Below, piece after piece: positions 55,642-64,000 of a DNA stretch of 64,000 bases (position 1 is the stretch's first letter; every line of letters begins with the position of its first letter). This DNA comes from CAXTSE01 sp964246985 (lineage in GTDB: Bacteria > Actinomycetota > Actinomycetes > Actinomycetales > Microbacteriaceae). The notes under the pieces were generated by a model. That model saw only the letters and a list, made by a program, of their open reading frames with translations, was not told where the DNA came from and searched no databases. The translations under genes and the position numbers were made by a program. The stretch is taken from NCBI GenBank assembly GCA_964246985.1, contig CAXTSE010000003.1:1-64000 (forward strand), in the 5' to 3' direction.

Positions 55642-55653
55642 GTGACGAGGGTA
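55642..55653 (-). promoter_or_regulatory. Putative leaderless -10 box of the ilvDBNC operon
   Basis: On the minus strand TACCCT (plus 55648-55653) is followed by 6 nt and the ilvD ATG. The same hexamer serves the sulfite-oxidase-like gene at 44904. With a leaderless start no leader-peptide attenuator is possible at this promoter. Confidence 0.5.
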
Positions 55654-55672
55654 CCGCTCGGGTCAGGCCGCT

Positions 55673-55690
55673 GCTGACGTCGCCGTCAGC
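55673..55690 (-). terminator. Stem-loop at the end of the mnh operon
   Basis: GCTGACG (55673-55679) pairs perfectly with CGTCAGC (55684-55690) around TCGC. The stem overlaps the mnhG stop codon and sits in the 44-bp gap before ilvD, which is read in the same direction. It would limit read-through of the antiporter transcript into ilvD. Confidence 0.5.
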
Positions 55691-56102
55691 GCAGATCCTC
55701 CTCCGGCGCGAGGTCCTCGTGGGGATGCGAGGCGTGATCCTCGGTCGCCGCTCGCTCGATGGCCTCCGCCAGCTCGTCGACCACGAGCAGGTCCTCGTCG
55801 TGGTTGCTCGTGCGGTATCCCGCCCGGCCGATCATGTGCGCAGCAGCGGGCTGCGTCAGCACCTGGAACAGCACCACGGGCGCGAGCAGCAGCAGCACCG
55901 GCCACGACCGCGCCGACAGGGCGATGGCGATCACGATGCAGATCAGGCCGAGCACCTGCGGCTTGGTTCCGGCGTGCAGGCGGCTCAGCGCGTCGGGGAA
56001 CCGCAGGAGGCCGACCCCGGCCGCCACCGAGAGGATGCCGCCGACGATCAGCAGCACCGCCGCGGCGATGTCGAGCACGCTCTCCAGCACCGGGTCGATC
56101 AC
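55686..56102 (-). CDS. mnhG: Mnh/Mrp antiporter subunit G
   Basis: This 138-residue protein with three membrane segments and the family region GLLRFPDALSRLHAGTKPQ ends in a long acidic/His-containing cytoplasmic tail. It is part of the multi-subunit Na+(K+)/H+ antiporter used for pH and salt homeostasis. GTG 56102 overlaps the mnhF stop. Last gene of mnhACDEFG. Confidence 0.9.
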   Translation of the reverse strand: MIDPVLESVLDIAAAVLLIVGGILSVAAGVGLLRFPDALSRLHAGTKPQVLGLICIVIAIALSARSWPVLLLLAPVVLFQVLTQPAAAHMIGRAGYRTSNHDEDLLVVDELAEAIERAATEDHASHPHEDLAPEEDLR

Positions 56103-56416
56103 GAGCCCTCCCCCTGCGCGTCTCCCCCGCCGCCCGGCCCACCACCGGCGTCGTCCTGCTTCGACACGTAGCGCGCCACGGCGATCGTGGCGAGCGCGGC
56201 CGCACCGGTCAGCACCAGCATGAGCGGGATCGTGCGGGTGTGCCCGTCGATGACCATCTCGGCGCCGACCACCAGGATCAGGATCGTCAGCACGACATCC
56301 GAGGCGATCATGCGGTCGAGGATCGTCGGCCCGCGCACGATCCGCACGAGCGCGAGTCCGGCGGCGACCGCGAGCAGGCCTCCCGCGATGACGTGCAGCA
56401 CGGTGAGCAGCGTCAT
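56099..56416 (-). CDS. mnhF: Mnh/Mrp antiporter subunit F
   Basis: This 105-residue protein has three membrane helices and the conserved VRGPTILDRMIASDV segment after the first, typical of MnhF/MrpF. A Gly-rich tail (GGGPGGGG) extends it. It overlaps mnhE and mnhG by 4 bp each. Confidence 0.9.
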   Translation of the reverse strand: MTLLTVLHVIAGGLLAVAAGLALVRIVRGPTILDRMIASDVVLTILILVVGAEMVIDGHTRTIPLMLVLTGAAALATIAVARYVSKQDDAGGGPGGGGDAQGEGS

Positions 56417-56967
56417 GACATCACCGTCCGGAGGTCGTCGCGCGATCCGACGGCCCGCACCAGTCCGCGCTCGGTTGCGAGCACGCGAGACCTCGCCTCG
56501 GCGATGTCGGCCTCGCTCGACGCGCCCAGCACGTGCAGATAGAGGGTCGCGGTGTCACGGTCGATCTCGACCACGATCGAGCCGGGCACGAGCGAGACGG
56601 CGGTCGCCGTCATCGTCATGATGAAGTCGGATGCCGTCTTCAGCTTGACCGCGATCACGGCGTTGGCGCGCACCGGCTTCGCGAACGCCTGGGCTGAGAC
56701 GAGCACTGACGCGATCACCAGGTCGCGCGCGAGCCGCCCGACGAACACGAGGAACCAGCCGATGTTGAAGCGTCCCGACAGCTCGACGGGCGGCAGGTAG
56801 AACAGCCGCGTGACGACCAGCGCGACCACGAGGCCGCTGAGGCCGCTGAGCAGGGTGATCTCACCCCACAGCGCCATCCAGAGCAGCACCAGCGCGACCA
56901 GCAGGGGGATGCGCTGCAGGATGCCGCGGCGCACCTCGACGCGCGTGGGCTGGGTCTCGTCAGTCAT
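56413..56967 (-). CDS. mnhE: Mnh/Mrp antiporter subunit E
   Basis: This 184-residue protein has two to three membrane helices and then a cytoplasmic domain with TMTATAVSLVPGSIVVEID, matching the MnhE core (a T-S-L-T/V-PG-T pattern), and a YLHVLG strand. It overlaps mnhD by 8 bp and mnhF by 4 bp. It helps assemble the antiporter. Confidence 0.9.
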   Translation of the reverse strand: MTDETQPTRVEVRRGILQRIPLLVALVLLWMALWGEITLLSGLSGLVVALVVTRLFYLPPVELSGRFNIGWFLVFVGRLARDLVIASVLVSAQAFAKPVRANAVIAVKLKTASDFIMTMTATAVSLVPGSIVVEIDRDTATLYLHVLGASSEADIAEARSRVLATERGLVRAVGSRDDLRTVMS

Positions 56968-58525
56968 CCGCGCCTCCTGACGTGTCGGAGTCGGGGAAGA
57001 CGGCGTCGATGTAGACCGTGCCCTCGAGGCCCTCGCCGGCTCGGGTGCTCAGGTCGTAGAGCGGACCAGCGAACACGGTCAGCGCGAGACCGACCGCCGC
57101 GAGCCCGATGGTGGCTCCGGCCATGAGCCGGGGCGTGCGGTGGGTGACCATCGTGCCCGACTCGGACGCCTCCGCGACCGCGATCGAGCCGGTCGAGGTG
57201 TCGGCGGGGCGAGCGCGCCAGAAGACCTGGCTCCACACGCGGATGAGCGCGTACAGGGTGAGCAGCGAGACGAGCGCCCCCGCGATGACGGTCGCGACGG
57301 CGAGCGGGGTTCCGACGGCGAGCGCCGCCTCGAACAGCCCGAGCTTGCCGAGGAACCCGGAGAACGGCGGGATGCCCCCCAGGTTCAGCGCGGGCACCAG
57401 GTACAGCGCGGCGACGAGGGGCGAGGCGGCGATCATCGCACCGAGACGGGGCACGGATGTCGATCCGCCGATCCGCTCGATCAGTCCGGCCGCGAGGAAC
57501 AGGGTCGTCTGCACGACGATGTGATGCACGATGTAGTAGATCGTCGCGGCGGTGCCCGCGACCGTTCCCAGGCCGATCCCGAGGATCATGAAGCCGATGT
57601 GGCTCACCAGCGTGAACGACAGCAGCCGCTTGATGTCGGTCTGCGCGACGGCGCCCAGCACCCCCACCACCATCGTGAGGATCGCGACGGTGAGCAGCAC
57701 AGGGTTGAGCTCCGGGCCGGGGAACAGCAGGGTCTCGGTGCGGATGATCGCGTAGACGCCGACCTTGGTGAGCAGGCCCGCGAACACGGCCGTCACCGGC
57801 GCAGGAGCCGTCGGGTAGGAGTCGGGCAGCCAGAACGACAGCGGGAAGACGGCCGCCTTGATCCCGAAGCCGAGCAGCAGCATGACGTGCAGCAGGGTCT
57901 GCGTCTCGGGTGGGATCTCGCTCATGCGCTGCGCGATCTGCGCGAGGTTGACCGTGCCGACCGCGCCGTAGATCATCGCGATCGACGCGAGGAAGAGCGC
58001 CGACGAGACGAGGCTGACCACGATGTAGGTGGTGCCGGTGCGGATGCGGGACTCGGTGCCGCCGAGGGTGATCAGCACGTAGCTGGCGACCAGCAGGATC
58101 TCGAAGCCGACGTAGAGGTTGAAGAGGTCGCCGGCGATGAAGGCGGTGAAGACCCCGGCCGCCAGGATCATGTAGGTCGGGTAGTAGATCGACACCGGGG
58201 TGTCGTCGTCGTCGCCGTCGGCGAGGCCCTGTCCGACCGAGAAGAGGAGCACCGCGAGCAGCACGATGGCCGACACGGCCAGCAGCAGGGCGGCGAGCCT
58301 GTCGACGACGAGCACGATGCCGAACGGTGCCGCCCACCCGCCGACCTCCATCACCAGGGCGCCCTCCGAGTCGACGACGACCAGCAGCACGGCGCTGACG
58401 GCCAGCACGGCGACGAGGGCGACCGCCGTCACGAGGCGCTGCAGGCGCGGCCGACGACCGAGCAGGAGGGCTCCCGCCGCTCCGAAGAGCGGGATCAGCA
58501 CGACCAGGGGGACGAGTGCGGTCAC
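56960..58525 (-). CDS. mnhD: Mnh/Mrp antiporter subunit D (proton-channel-like)
   Basis: This 521-residue homologue of complex I NuoN/NuoM subunits has about 14 membrane helices. Conserved features are the Glu in FNLYVGFEILLVASY, the Lys in LLGFGIKAAVFPLSFWLPDSYP and the proton-path stretch AQTDIKRLLSFTLVSHIGF. It overlaps mnhC and mnhE. It is one of the two ion-translocating subunits. Confidence 0.92.
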   Translation of the reverse strand: MTALVPLVVLIPLFGAAGALLLGRRPRLQRLVTAVALVAVLAVSAVLLVVVDSEGALVMEVGGWAAPFGIVLVVDRLAALLLAVSAIVLLAVLLFSVGQGLADGDDDDTPVSIYYPTYMILAAGVFTAFIAGDLFNLYVGFEILLVASYVLITLGGTESRIRTGTTYIVVSLVSSALFLASIAMIYGAVGTVNLAQIAQRMSEIPPETQTLLHVMLLLGFGIKAAVFPLSFWLPDSYPTAPAPVTAVFAGLLTKVGVYAIIRTETLLFPGPELNPVLLTVAILTMVVGVLGAVAQTDIKRLLSFTLVSHIGFMILGIGLGTVAGTAATIYYIVHHIVVQTTLFLAAGLIERIGGSTSVPRLGAMIAASPLVAALYLVPALNLGGIPPFSGFLGKLGLFEAALAVGTPLAVATVIAGALVSLLTLYALIRVWSQVFWRARPADTSTGSIAVAEASESGTMVTHRTPRLMAGATIGLAAVGLALTVFAGPLYDLSTRAGEGLEGTVYIDAVFPDSDTSGGADD

Positions 58526-59001
58526 GGGCGCGCCTTGCTTCCGTCGCGCGACACATCATCGTCGGACACGTCGTCGTCCGGCACGTCGGCATCGAACTCG
58601 CTGTAATCGGGCTCGGACGCGCGCGCGAAGTCGGACGGCGTGAGCCGGGCCGTGCGCAGGGTGCGGTCGGCCTCGTCGTCGTCGAGCTCGTCCTTCTGAC
58701 CCAGCCGCCATGACCGGTAGATCAGCGCGAGCAGGAACGCCGAGACGGCGAATGTGATGACGATCGCCGTGAGGATCAGCGCCTGCGGCAGCGGGTCGGT
58801 CATCTCGGCCGAGGTGACGCCGTCGGAGGCGATCGGGGCGGCGCCCGGCGCCCCCGCCATGATGAGGATCAGCAGGTTCGTGGCGTTGCCGACCAGAAGG
58901 AAACCGAGCAGCACCTTCGTCATGCTGCGCTCGAGCAGCAGGTAGACGCCGCAGGCGTAGAGCACGACCATGACGGCCAGCAGCACGAGGGAGATGCTCA
59001 T
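58522..59001 (-). CDS. mnhC: Mnh/Mrp antiporter subunit C with acidic tail
   Basis: This 159-residue NuoK-like subunit has three membrane helices, the conserved LLERSMTKVLLGFLLVGNATN and TDPLPQALILTAIVI. A C-terminal extension of about 50 residues is very acidic and contains the repeat DDDVSDDDVS. ATG 59001 overlaps mnhA (ATGA); a longer open frame upstream merely shadows mnhA. It couples subunits A and D. Confidence 0.91.
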   Translation of the reverse strand: MSISLVLLAVMVVLYACGVYLLLERSMTKVLLGFLLVGNATNLLILIMAGAPGAAPIASDGVTSAEMTDPLPQALILTAIVITFAVSAFLLALIYRSWRLGQKDELDDDEADRTLRTARLTPSDFARASEPDYSEFDADVPDDDVSDDDVSRDGSKARP

Positions 59002-61916
59002 CGCGTCACCTCCCGCGTCACGGCCGTCTCGGAGTCGCCCGATTCCTGCGAGCTCTCCTCCTCCTGCTGCCGGTCGACCTCGGCACCCAGGCTCCGCAGC
59101 ACGTCGAGCACGAGACCGATGACGACGAGGTAGACGCCGATGTCGAAGATCGTGGAGGTGACGAAGTCGACCTCGCCGATGGGCCCGAGCGGGATGGTGA
59201 ACCAGGTCGAGGTCAGCGCATCGACCCCGACGAAGAGCGGCACGAGCGCCGTTCCGGCCGCGAGCACGAGGCCCGTGCCGAGCAGCTTGCCCGCGTCGAA
59301 CGGGGCGGCGGCACCCAGCTCGAGGCGGCCGCCGGCGAGATAGCGCGCGACCAGGGCGAGGCCGGCGACCAGGCCGCCCGCGAATCCGCCGCCCGGCAGG
59401 TTGTGGCCGACCAGCAGCAGGTAGAGCGACAGGATCATGAGCGGGTGGAACAGCAGCCGCACGACGACCTCGAGCAGGATCGAGCGGTGCGTGGGCGCCA
59501 GGGTGCGGCCGGCGAGCAGCCAGGACACGCGGTCGGCCGGAACGTGCTGGGGCGCCGGCGATGCGCGACGGCGCTCCCGCGCGGTCGTGCGCGCCTCCTT
59601 GCGCTGCATGCGCGGCAGGTCGTCGGCCCGCGTCTTGATGAAGATGAGGCTCGCGACGCCGGTGGCGGCGGCGATGACGACGGTCAGCTCGCCGAGCGTG
59701 TCCCACCCGCGCAGGTCGACGAGGGCGACGTTGACGACGTTCTCACCGTGACCCTGCACCACGGCGAGCTCCGCCCACGCGTCCGAGATGGGCGAGGCGG
59801 TGCGCGCCGCCGTCGCGGCGATCGCGACACCGGCCATGATGAGGCCGACCGCGATGCCGAGCAGGGCACGCGGCAGCCGGTGGCGGGTGCCGTTGCGGTC
59901 GCCGAGACGAGCGGGAAGCCGACGCAGCACGAGCACGACGGTGATGAGCGTGACCAGCTCGACGAGGGCCTGCGTGAGAGCCAGGTCCGGGGCGCCCTGC
60001 AGCGCGAAGAGCGCCGCCATGCCGACGCCGGTGACTCCGACGAGCACGACGGCCTGAAACCGCTTCGCCGCGAACGTGACGGCGACGGCGGCCACCACCA
60101 TGATCAGCCCGATGACAGGCTGCGCCGGCGTCTGCGCGAGCGTCCACTCCGACGGCCAGACCCGCACGCGGCTGAGGGCGACGCCGAGCGAGCCGACGGC
60201 GACGATGAGGATCACGGCGAGGTAGAACGGCAGCGAGCCCCGCTGCGTGAGGCCCGTGACGAGGGCGGCGACCCTGTCGATTCCGCGCAGCGTCGCGCTG
60301 TAGAGACGGGCTGCGAGAGGCGGCCCGACCTCGCCGGGCGCCATCCGTCGACCCCAGCGCCACGCCACCAGCACGCCGACGCCGATGGACAGAGCGGATG
60401 CGGCGAGGGCCGGCTGCAGCCCGTGCCAGAGCGCCAGGTGCTCGATGTCGTCGGCGCCCGGATAGTCGACGACGGTGGCCGAGAGCGCCGGGTCGAGCAG
60501 GGTGACGCCGAGGCCCGCGGCGAGCGAGGTCGCGGCGAGGACGATCGGCGGTGCGAAGAAGACGACGGTCTCGCGCAGCGGGAACGGCTTCTCGTCGGAC
60601 TCCTCGACTCCGCTCTTGGCCGCGAAGGCGCCCCAGAGGAAGCGGAACCCGTAGGCGACCGTCAGCGCCGATCCGACCAGCACGCCGACGAGAGCGACGA
60701 TCGCGAGCGGCACTCCGAGGCCGGCCTCGTCGATGAGCACGGTGAGCACCGACTCCTTCGCGACGAAGCCGACGAGCGGAGGCAGCCCCGCCATCGACAG
60801 CACGGCGAGCGTCGCCGCCACGGCGAGCACCGGTGCGCGGCGACCGAGTCCGCTCAGACGGCGCAGGTCGCGGGTGCCCGACCCGTGGTCGACGATCCCG
60901 ACGATGAGGAAGAGGGTGGACTTGAACAGCGCGTGCGCCAGCAGCAGCGTGACCGCGGCCAGCGCGCTGTCGGCGGTGCCCCATCCGGCGATCGCGACGA
61001 GGAACCCGAGCTGGCTCACCGTCCCGTGTGCGAGCAGCAGCTTGAGGTCGGTCTGCCGCAGCGCCTGCACGCCTCCCAGCAGCATCGACGCGACGCCGAG
61101 CACCACGAGAGTCTCGCGCCAGCCGGGGGTGTCGGCGAAGCCGGGCGCCATGCGGGCGGCGAGGTAGATGCCGGCCTTCACCATCGCGGCGGCGTGCAGG
61201 TAGGCGCTGACGGGCGTCGGGGCGGCCATGGCTCCGGGCAGCCAGAAGTGGAACGGCACGATCGCCGACTTGGTGAGGATGCCGACCAGCACGAGCAGGA
61301 TGGCGATCGTCACGAGCGACCCGGTGGGCGGGTCGGCGAGGATCCCGGCGAGCGACGAGGTGCCGGCCTCCTGCGCGAGCAGCACGAGCCCGACGAGCAT
61401 GACCAGCCCGCCGAGGGTCGTGACGAGGAGCGCCTGCAGGGCCGCGTTGCGGCTCGCCCGCTTCTCGCGCGTCTGCCCGATGAGCAGGTACGAGAAGACG
61501 CTCGTCGCCTCCCAGAACACGAAGAGCAGGTACACGTCGTCGGCGAGCACGAGACCGTACATCGCGCCCGTGAAGGCGACCAGCACCCCGACGAATCGGC
61601 CGATGCCGGAAGCGGTGTGGGCGAAGTAGGCGGCGCAGTACACGAGCACCAGGGCTCCGATGCCGGTGACCACGAGCACGAGCAGCAGGGACAGGGCGTC
61701 GAGCCGCAGCGAGATCGCGAGGTCGAGCCGCGGCACCCACGCGATGCTCTCGGCGACGGGCGTGCCGGCGATGACGCCCGGCGCCAGGGTCAGCGCGTGC
61801 ACGAAGGCCGCCAGCGGCACGAGTCCCGCGACGAGGAACACGCGGCGTCCGATGCGCCCGGCGAGGGCGGGGAGCGCGAGCGCCGCGACCGCGAACACGC
61901 CGATCAGGAGAATCAT
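58998..61916 (-). CDS. mnhA: Mnh/Mrp antiporter subunit A with fused B domain
   Basis: This 972-residue subunit has an N-terminal NuoL-like channel (about 1-500; FVFWEATSVFSYLLIGQ with the key Glu, KSAIVPFHFWLPGAMAAPTP and RQTDLKLLLAHGTVSQLGF). A middle MbhD/E-like region (about 600-780) follows, and a C-terminal MnhB domain (about 810-950; LLVGHNLPGGGFAGGLVAG). The A-B fusion explains the absence of a separate mnhB. ATG 61916 has GGAG 4 nt upstream. First gene of the operon. Confidence 0.92.
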   Translation of the reverse strand: MILLIGVFAVAALALPALAGRIGRRVFLVAGLVPLAAFVHALTLAPGVIAGTPVAESIAWVPRLDLAISLRLDALSLLLVLVVTGIGALVLVYCAAYFAHTASGIGRFVGVLVAFTGAMYGLVLADDVYLLFVFWEATSVFSYLLIGQTREKRASRNAALQALLVTTLGGLVMLVGLVLLAQEAGTSSLAGILADPPTGSLVTIAILLVLVGILTKSAIVPFHFWLPGAMAAPTPVSAYLHAAAMVKAGIYLAARMAPGFADTPGWRETLVVLGVASMLLGGVQALRQTDLKLLLAHGTVSQLGFLVAIAGWGTADSALAAVTLLLAHALFKSTLFLIVGIVDHGSGTRDLRRLSGLGRRAPVLAVAATLAVLSMAGLPPLVGFVAKESVLTVLIDEAGLGVPLAIVALVGVLVGSALTVAYGFRFLWGAFAAKSGVEESDEKPFPLRETVVFFAPPIVLAATSLAAGLGVTLLDPALSATVVDYPGADDIEHLALWHGLQPALAASALSIGVGVLVAWRWGRRMAPGEVGPPLAARLYSATLRGIDRVAALVTGLTQRGSLPFYLAVILIVAVGSLGVALSRVRVWPSEWTLAQTPAQPVIGLIMVVAAVAVTFAAKRFQAVVLVGVTGVGMAALFALQGAPDLALTQALVELVTLITVVLVLRRLPARLGDRNGTRHRLPRALLGIAVGLIMAGVAIAATAARTASPISDAWAELAVVQGHGENVVNVALVDLRGWDTLGELTVVIAAATGVASLIFIKTRADDLPRMQRKEARTTARERRRASPAPQHVPADRVSWLLAGRTLAPTHRSILLEVVVRLLFHPLMILSLYLLLVGHNLPGGGFAGGLVAGLALVARYLAGGRLELGAAAPFDAGKLLGTGLVLAAGTALVPLFVGVDALTSTWFTIPLGPIGEVDFVTSTIFDIGVYLVVIGLVLDVLRSLGAEVDRQQEEESSQESGDSETAVTREVTR

Positions 61917-62055
61917 CGTTCTCCGATCCTCAGGCGGCGGCGCACCTCCGGGGCGGAGGGGCGGGGTCGTCGGGACGGGGCGTCAGCCCGGAGTGCCCAG
62001 CAAGTGCTCTCAGGTTACCGCAGGCGCTCCCGGCGGGGCTGGGAACCGGCGATCG

Positions 62056-62847
62056 TCACTGCTCGTGCACATCGCCGTCGCGGAAGGTGGCGAGGGCCGT
62101 CAGCACGGCCGCGATCTGCGCGGGCCCAGCCACGCGGAACGCGGCCTCAGTCACGCCCGCTCCGCTCTTCACGCCCAGGTCGTCGGGCCGCAGCACGGCG
62201 AACGCGTCCTCGTCGGTGACATCGTCGCCCGCGTAGAACACCGCATCCGCGCCGGTGTAGCGCCGCAGGTGCTCGACGGCCTCGCCCTTCGTGGTCGAGC
62301 GCACCGAGAACTCGATCACGTTCTTGCCGTTGCGCACCGTGAGGCCGTCGATCTCGGCCTGGGTCTCGCTCAGCGCGACGAGGTGCGCGACCCGCGAGTT
62401 GTGATCCGTCGCGAGCCGGGTGTGCAGGGCGAAGCCGGCGGGCTTCGACTCGAGCCACACGTCGTCGATCGAGTCGGCGACCTCGCCGAGCACCTCGCCC
62501 AGCACGTCGACCTGCTCGAGCTCGGTCGTGTCGAGGCCGATGTGGTCGTCGGGGTCGTCGAGGCGCAGCTCGATGCCGTGCGAGCCGACCAGCAGCGTGC
62601 TGTCGGGCAGATCGGTGACGTGGATGAGGCTGTCGAGCGAGCGACCGCTCACCATCGCGACGCGCGTGCGCGGCATCGCGAGCAGCCGCAGCACCGCCTC
62701 GCGGGCCTCGGGGAGGGCGCGCGCGTTCTCGGGCGAGTCCACCTCGGGGGCCAGGGTTCCGTCGAAGTCGAGCGCGACGAGCAGCCGACGCTTGCGGGCC
62801 AGCTCGCGCAGCGCGCCGACGAGCGCGCTCGGCAGGTGGACGCTCAC
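62056..62847 (-). CDS. otsB: Trehalose-6-phosphate phosphatase
   Basis: This 263-residue HAD phosphatase has motif I LDFDGTLAP (Asp27 nucleophile, Asp29), motif II VSGRS, Lys in TTKGEAV and motif IV GDDVTDEDAF. It removes phosphate from trehalose-6-phosphate to give trehalose, a compatible solute and wall-lipid precursor in actinobacteria. GTG 62847 overlaps the otsA stop (GTGA), so the pair is translated together. It is followed by 139 bp before mnhA. Confidence 0.92.
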   Translation of the reverse strand: MSVHLPSALVGALRELARKRRLLVALDFDGTLAPEVDSPENARALPEAREAVLRLLAMPRTRVAMVSGRSLDSLIHVTDLPDSTLLVGSHGIELRLDDPDDHIGLDTTELEQVDVLGEVLGEVADSIDDVWLESKPAGFALHTRLATDHNSRVAHLVALSETQAEIDGLTVRNGKNVIEFSVRSTTKGEAVEHLRRYTGADAVFYAGDDVTDEDAFAVLRPDDLGVKSGAGVTEAAFRVAGPAQIAAVLTALATFRDGDVHEQ

Positions 62848-64000
62848 GGGGTGGCCCGCGTGGCAGCCAGCGCCGTCAGGAAGGCGGCCGACCAGTGCGC
62901 CACGTCGTTGTCGCGCACCTTCTTGCGCATCGCGCGCATGCGCTTGCGGCGCTCGGGGCGCGGCATCGCGATCGCGGTGAGGATCGCATCCTTCACCCCG
63001 TCGATGTCGTGCGGGTTGATGAGCAGGGCCGATTTCAGCTCGTCGGAGGCCCCCGCGAACTCGCTCAGCACGAGCACCCCGTCCTCGTCCTTGCGGGCGG
63101 CCACGTACTCCTTGGCGACCAGGTTCATGCCGTCGCGCAGCGCGGTGACGAGCATGACGTCGGCGGCGAGGTAGAGCGCGGCCATCTCCTCGCGCGGGAA
63201 CCCGTGATGCAGATAGCTGACCGCCTGGTGGCTGATCGTGCCGTAGTCGCCGTTGATGCGGCCGACGGTCTGCTCGATCTCGTCCCGCAGCTGCGCGTAC
63301 GCCTCGACCCGCTCGCGACTCGGGCTCGCCACCTGCACGAGCGTGACGTCCTCGACGGCCAGGCCGCCATCCGCCAGCAGCTCGCCGTACGCCTTCAGTC
63401 GGTGCCCGATGCCCTTCGTGTAGTCGAGCCTGTCGACGCCGAGCATGATCGTCTTCGGGTTGCCCAGGTCATGGCGGATCTGCTCGGCACGCGCCTGCAC
63501 CGCGGGCGTCTGCGCCAGCGTCTCGAACCCGTCCACGTCGATCGAGATCGGGAACGCCTGCGCGATGACCCGGCGCGGCGCCTGACCCCGCACCGGCACC
63601 TCGATGACGGGACCCTTCGTGGTGTAGCCGTAGAGCCTCCGCACCGCGCGCGTGAAGTTGCCCGCGTCGGCCACCCGCTGGAACCCGATCACGTCCGCCC
63701 CGAGCAGGCCCTCGACGATCTGCAGGCGCCAGGGCAGCTGCGAGAAGATGCCGTATGCCGGGAACGGGATGTGGTTGAAGAACCCGATGACCAGATCCGG
63801 TCGCGCCTCCCGCAGCATGCGGGGCACGAGCTGGAGCTGGTAGTCCTGCACCCAGACGGTGGCGCCGTGCGCCGAGATGCGCGCCGCCGCATCCGCGAAC
63901 CGCTGGTTCACGGCGACGTAGCTGTCCCACCAGACCCGGTGGTAGCCCGGTTGGGCGATGACGTCGTGGTAGAGCGGCCACAGGGTGTCGTTGCTGAAGC
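62844..64000 (-). CDS. otsA: Trehalose-6-phosphate synthase, 5' end beyond window
   Basis: Only the C-terminal part (about 385 codons) of this GT20 enzyme lies in the window; the frame stays open to base 64000. Recognisable blocks are LWPLYHD, WWDSYVAVNQRFA, VWVQDYQLQLVPRML, GFFNHIPFPAYGIF, MLGVDRLDYTKGIGHRLKAY, HHGFPREEMAALYLAADVML and LSEFAGASDEL. It transfers glucose from a nucleotide sugar to glucose-6-phosphate. No start can be given. It is coupled to otsB. Confidence 0.93.
   Translation of the reverse strand, partial: FSNDTLWPLYHDVIAQPGYHRVWWDSYVAVNQRFADAAARISAHGATVWVQDYQLQLVPRMLREARPDLVIGFFNHIPFPAYGIFSQLPWRLQIVEGLLGADVIGFQRVADAGNFTRAVRRLYGYTTKGPVIEVPVRGQAPRRVIAQAFPISIDVDGFETLAQTPAVQARAEQIRHDLGNPKTIMLGVDRLDYTKGIGHRLKAYGELLADGGLAVEDVTLVQVASPSRERVEAYAQLRDEIEQTVGRINGDYGTISHQAVSYLHHGFPREEMAALYLAADVMLVTALRDGMNLVAKEYVAARKDEDGVLVLSEFAGASDELKSALLINPHDIDGVKDAILTAIAMPRPERRKRMRAMRKKVRDNDVAHWSAAFLTALAATRATP

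Noticed and set aside
59403..62219. Plus-strand open frame of over 900 codons opposite mnhA
   Set aside because: Composition is almost only R, D, E, G, A and Q. It is a codon-usage artefact of stop-free GC-rich DNA.
1..64000. CRISPR arrays, IS elements, prophage genes, tRNA or rRNA genes
   Set aside because: No regularly spaced repeats, transposase or integrase motifs, or tRNA cloverleaf or rRNA core sequences were recognised on reading both strands. A covariance-model search was not possible.

Overview
The window is a 64 kb piece of a high-GC actinobacterial chromosome, most likely from the family Microbacteriaceae and close to Microbacterium. That placement is inferred from the very GC-rich third codon positions, the frequent GTG and TTG starts, many 4-bp start/stop overlaps, an Mnh/Mrp antiporter whose A subunit carries the B domain, and a recurrent GGATGC word that I associate with this family. 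No search was run. I see no rRNA, tRNA, insertion sequence, phage gene or CRISPR array. Coding density is near complete, and no stretch longer than 300 bases lacks a gene.

Region 1 (1-11.3 kb) is a catabolic cluster for nitrogen-rich ring compounds. It holds the tail of an amidohydrolase-like gene, an SsuABC/TauABC-type ABC importer, an SDR dehydrogenase, a VAO-type flavin oxidase, a creatininase-family amidohydrolase, a PNPOx-type flavoprotein, a methylenetetrahydrofolate-reductase-like protein, an allantoinase and a CMP/guanine-deaminase-fold enzyme. A HEAT-repeat protein, 5-hydroxyisourate hydrolase and a MocA-like nucleotidyltransferase follow. Region 2 (11.3-13.4 kb) holds a DUF1801 gene and an mhqO/mhqD-like quinone-detoxification pair behind a palindromic operator.

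Region 3 (13.4-27.6 kb) mixes cell-surface polysaccharide genes with signalling genes. The polysaccharide genes are a pyruvyltransferase, a 1095-residue membrane protein, a GT4 enzyme, a flippase and a GT2 enzyme. The signalling genes are an Hpt protein, two STAS proteins, a SpoIIE-type phosphatase, a GHKL kinase, a stand-alone receiver, a soluble hybrid histidine kinase and an H-NOX haem sensor. My best candidate for an undescribed system is a nitric-oxide-responsive phosphorelay plus partner-switch controlling exopolysaccharide.

Region 4 (27.6-30.7 kb) has a YdeI-like gene, a small orphan gene, a DHA2 drug exporter and its divergent MarR regulator. Region 5 (30.6-36.9 kb) is a second ureide-nitrogen operon: formamidase-like, AtzH-amidase fusion, ureidoglycine-glyoxylate aminotransferase, allantoate amidohydrolase and a SufU-like scaffold, plus a divergent DUF1275 protein. 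Region 6 (37-46.3 kb) holds molybdate uptake (modABC and an HTH-TOBE protein), molybdenum cofactor synthesis (moeZ-like, moeA, moaC-mogA fusion, moaE, moaD, moaA) and a sulfite-oxidase-fold enzyme with its flavin reductase. Region 7 (46.3-50.4 kb) holds a large secreted lamin-tail/phosphoesterase and a PPOX flavoprotein. Region 8 (50.4-64 kb) holds ilvDBNC, the mnhACDEFG antiporter and the trehalose genes otsB and otsA (5' end cut by the window).

Regions 1, 5 and 6 make sense together. Purine and ureide nitrogen is broken down to ammonia, CO2 and glyoxylate, and the molybdenum cofactor genes would supply a molybdenum hydroxylase such as xanthine dehydrogenase, which is not in this window. Many monocistronic genes appear leaderless, with a TANNNT box 6-7 nt before the start codon.
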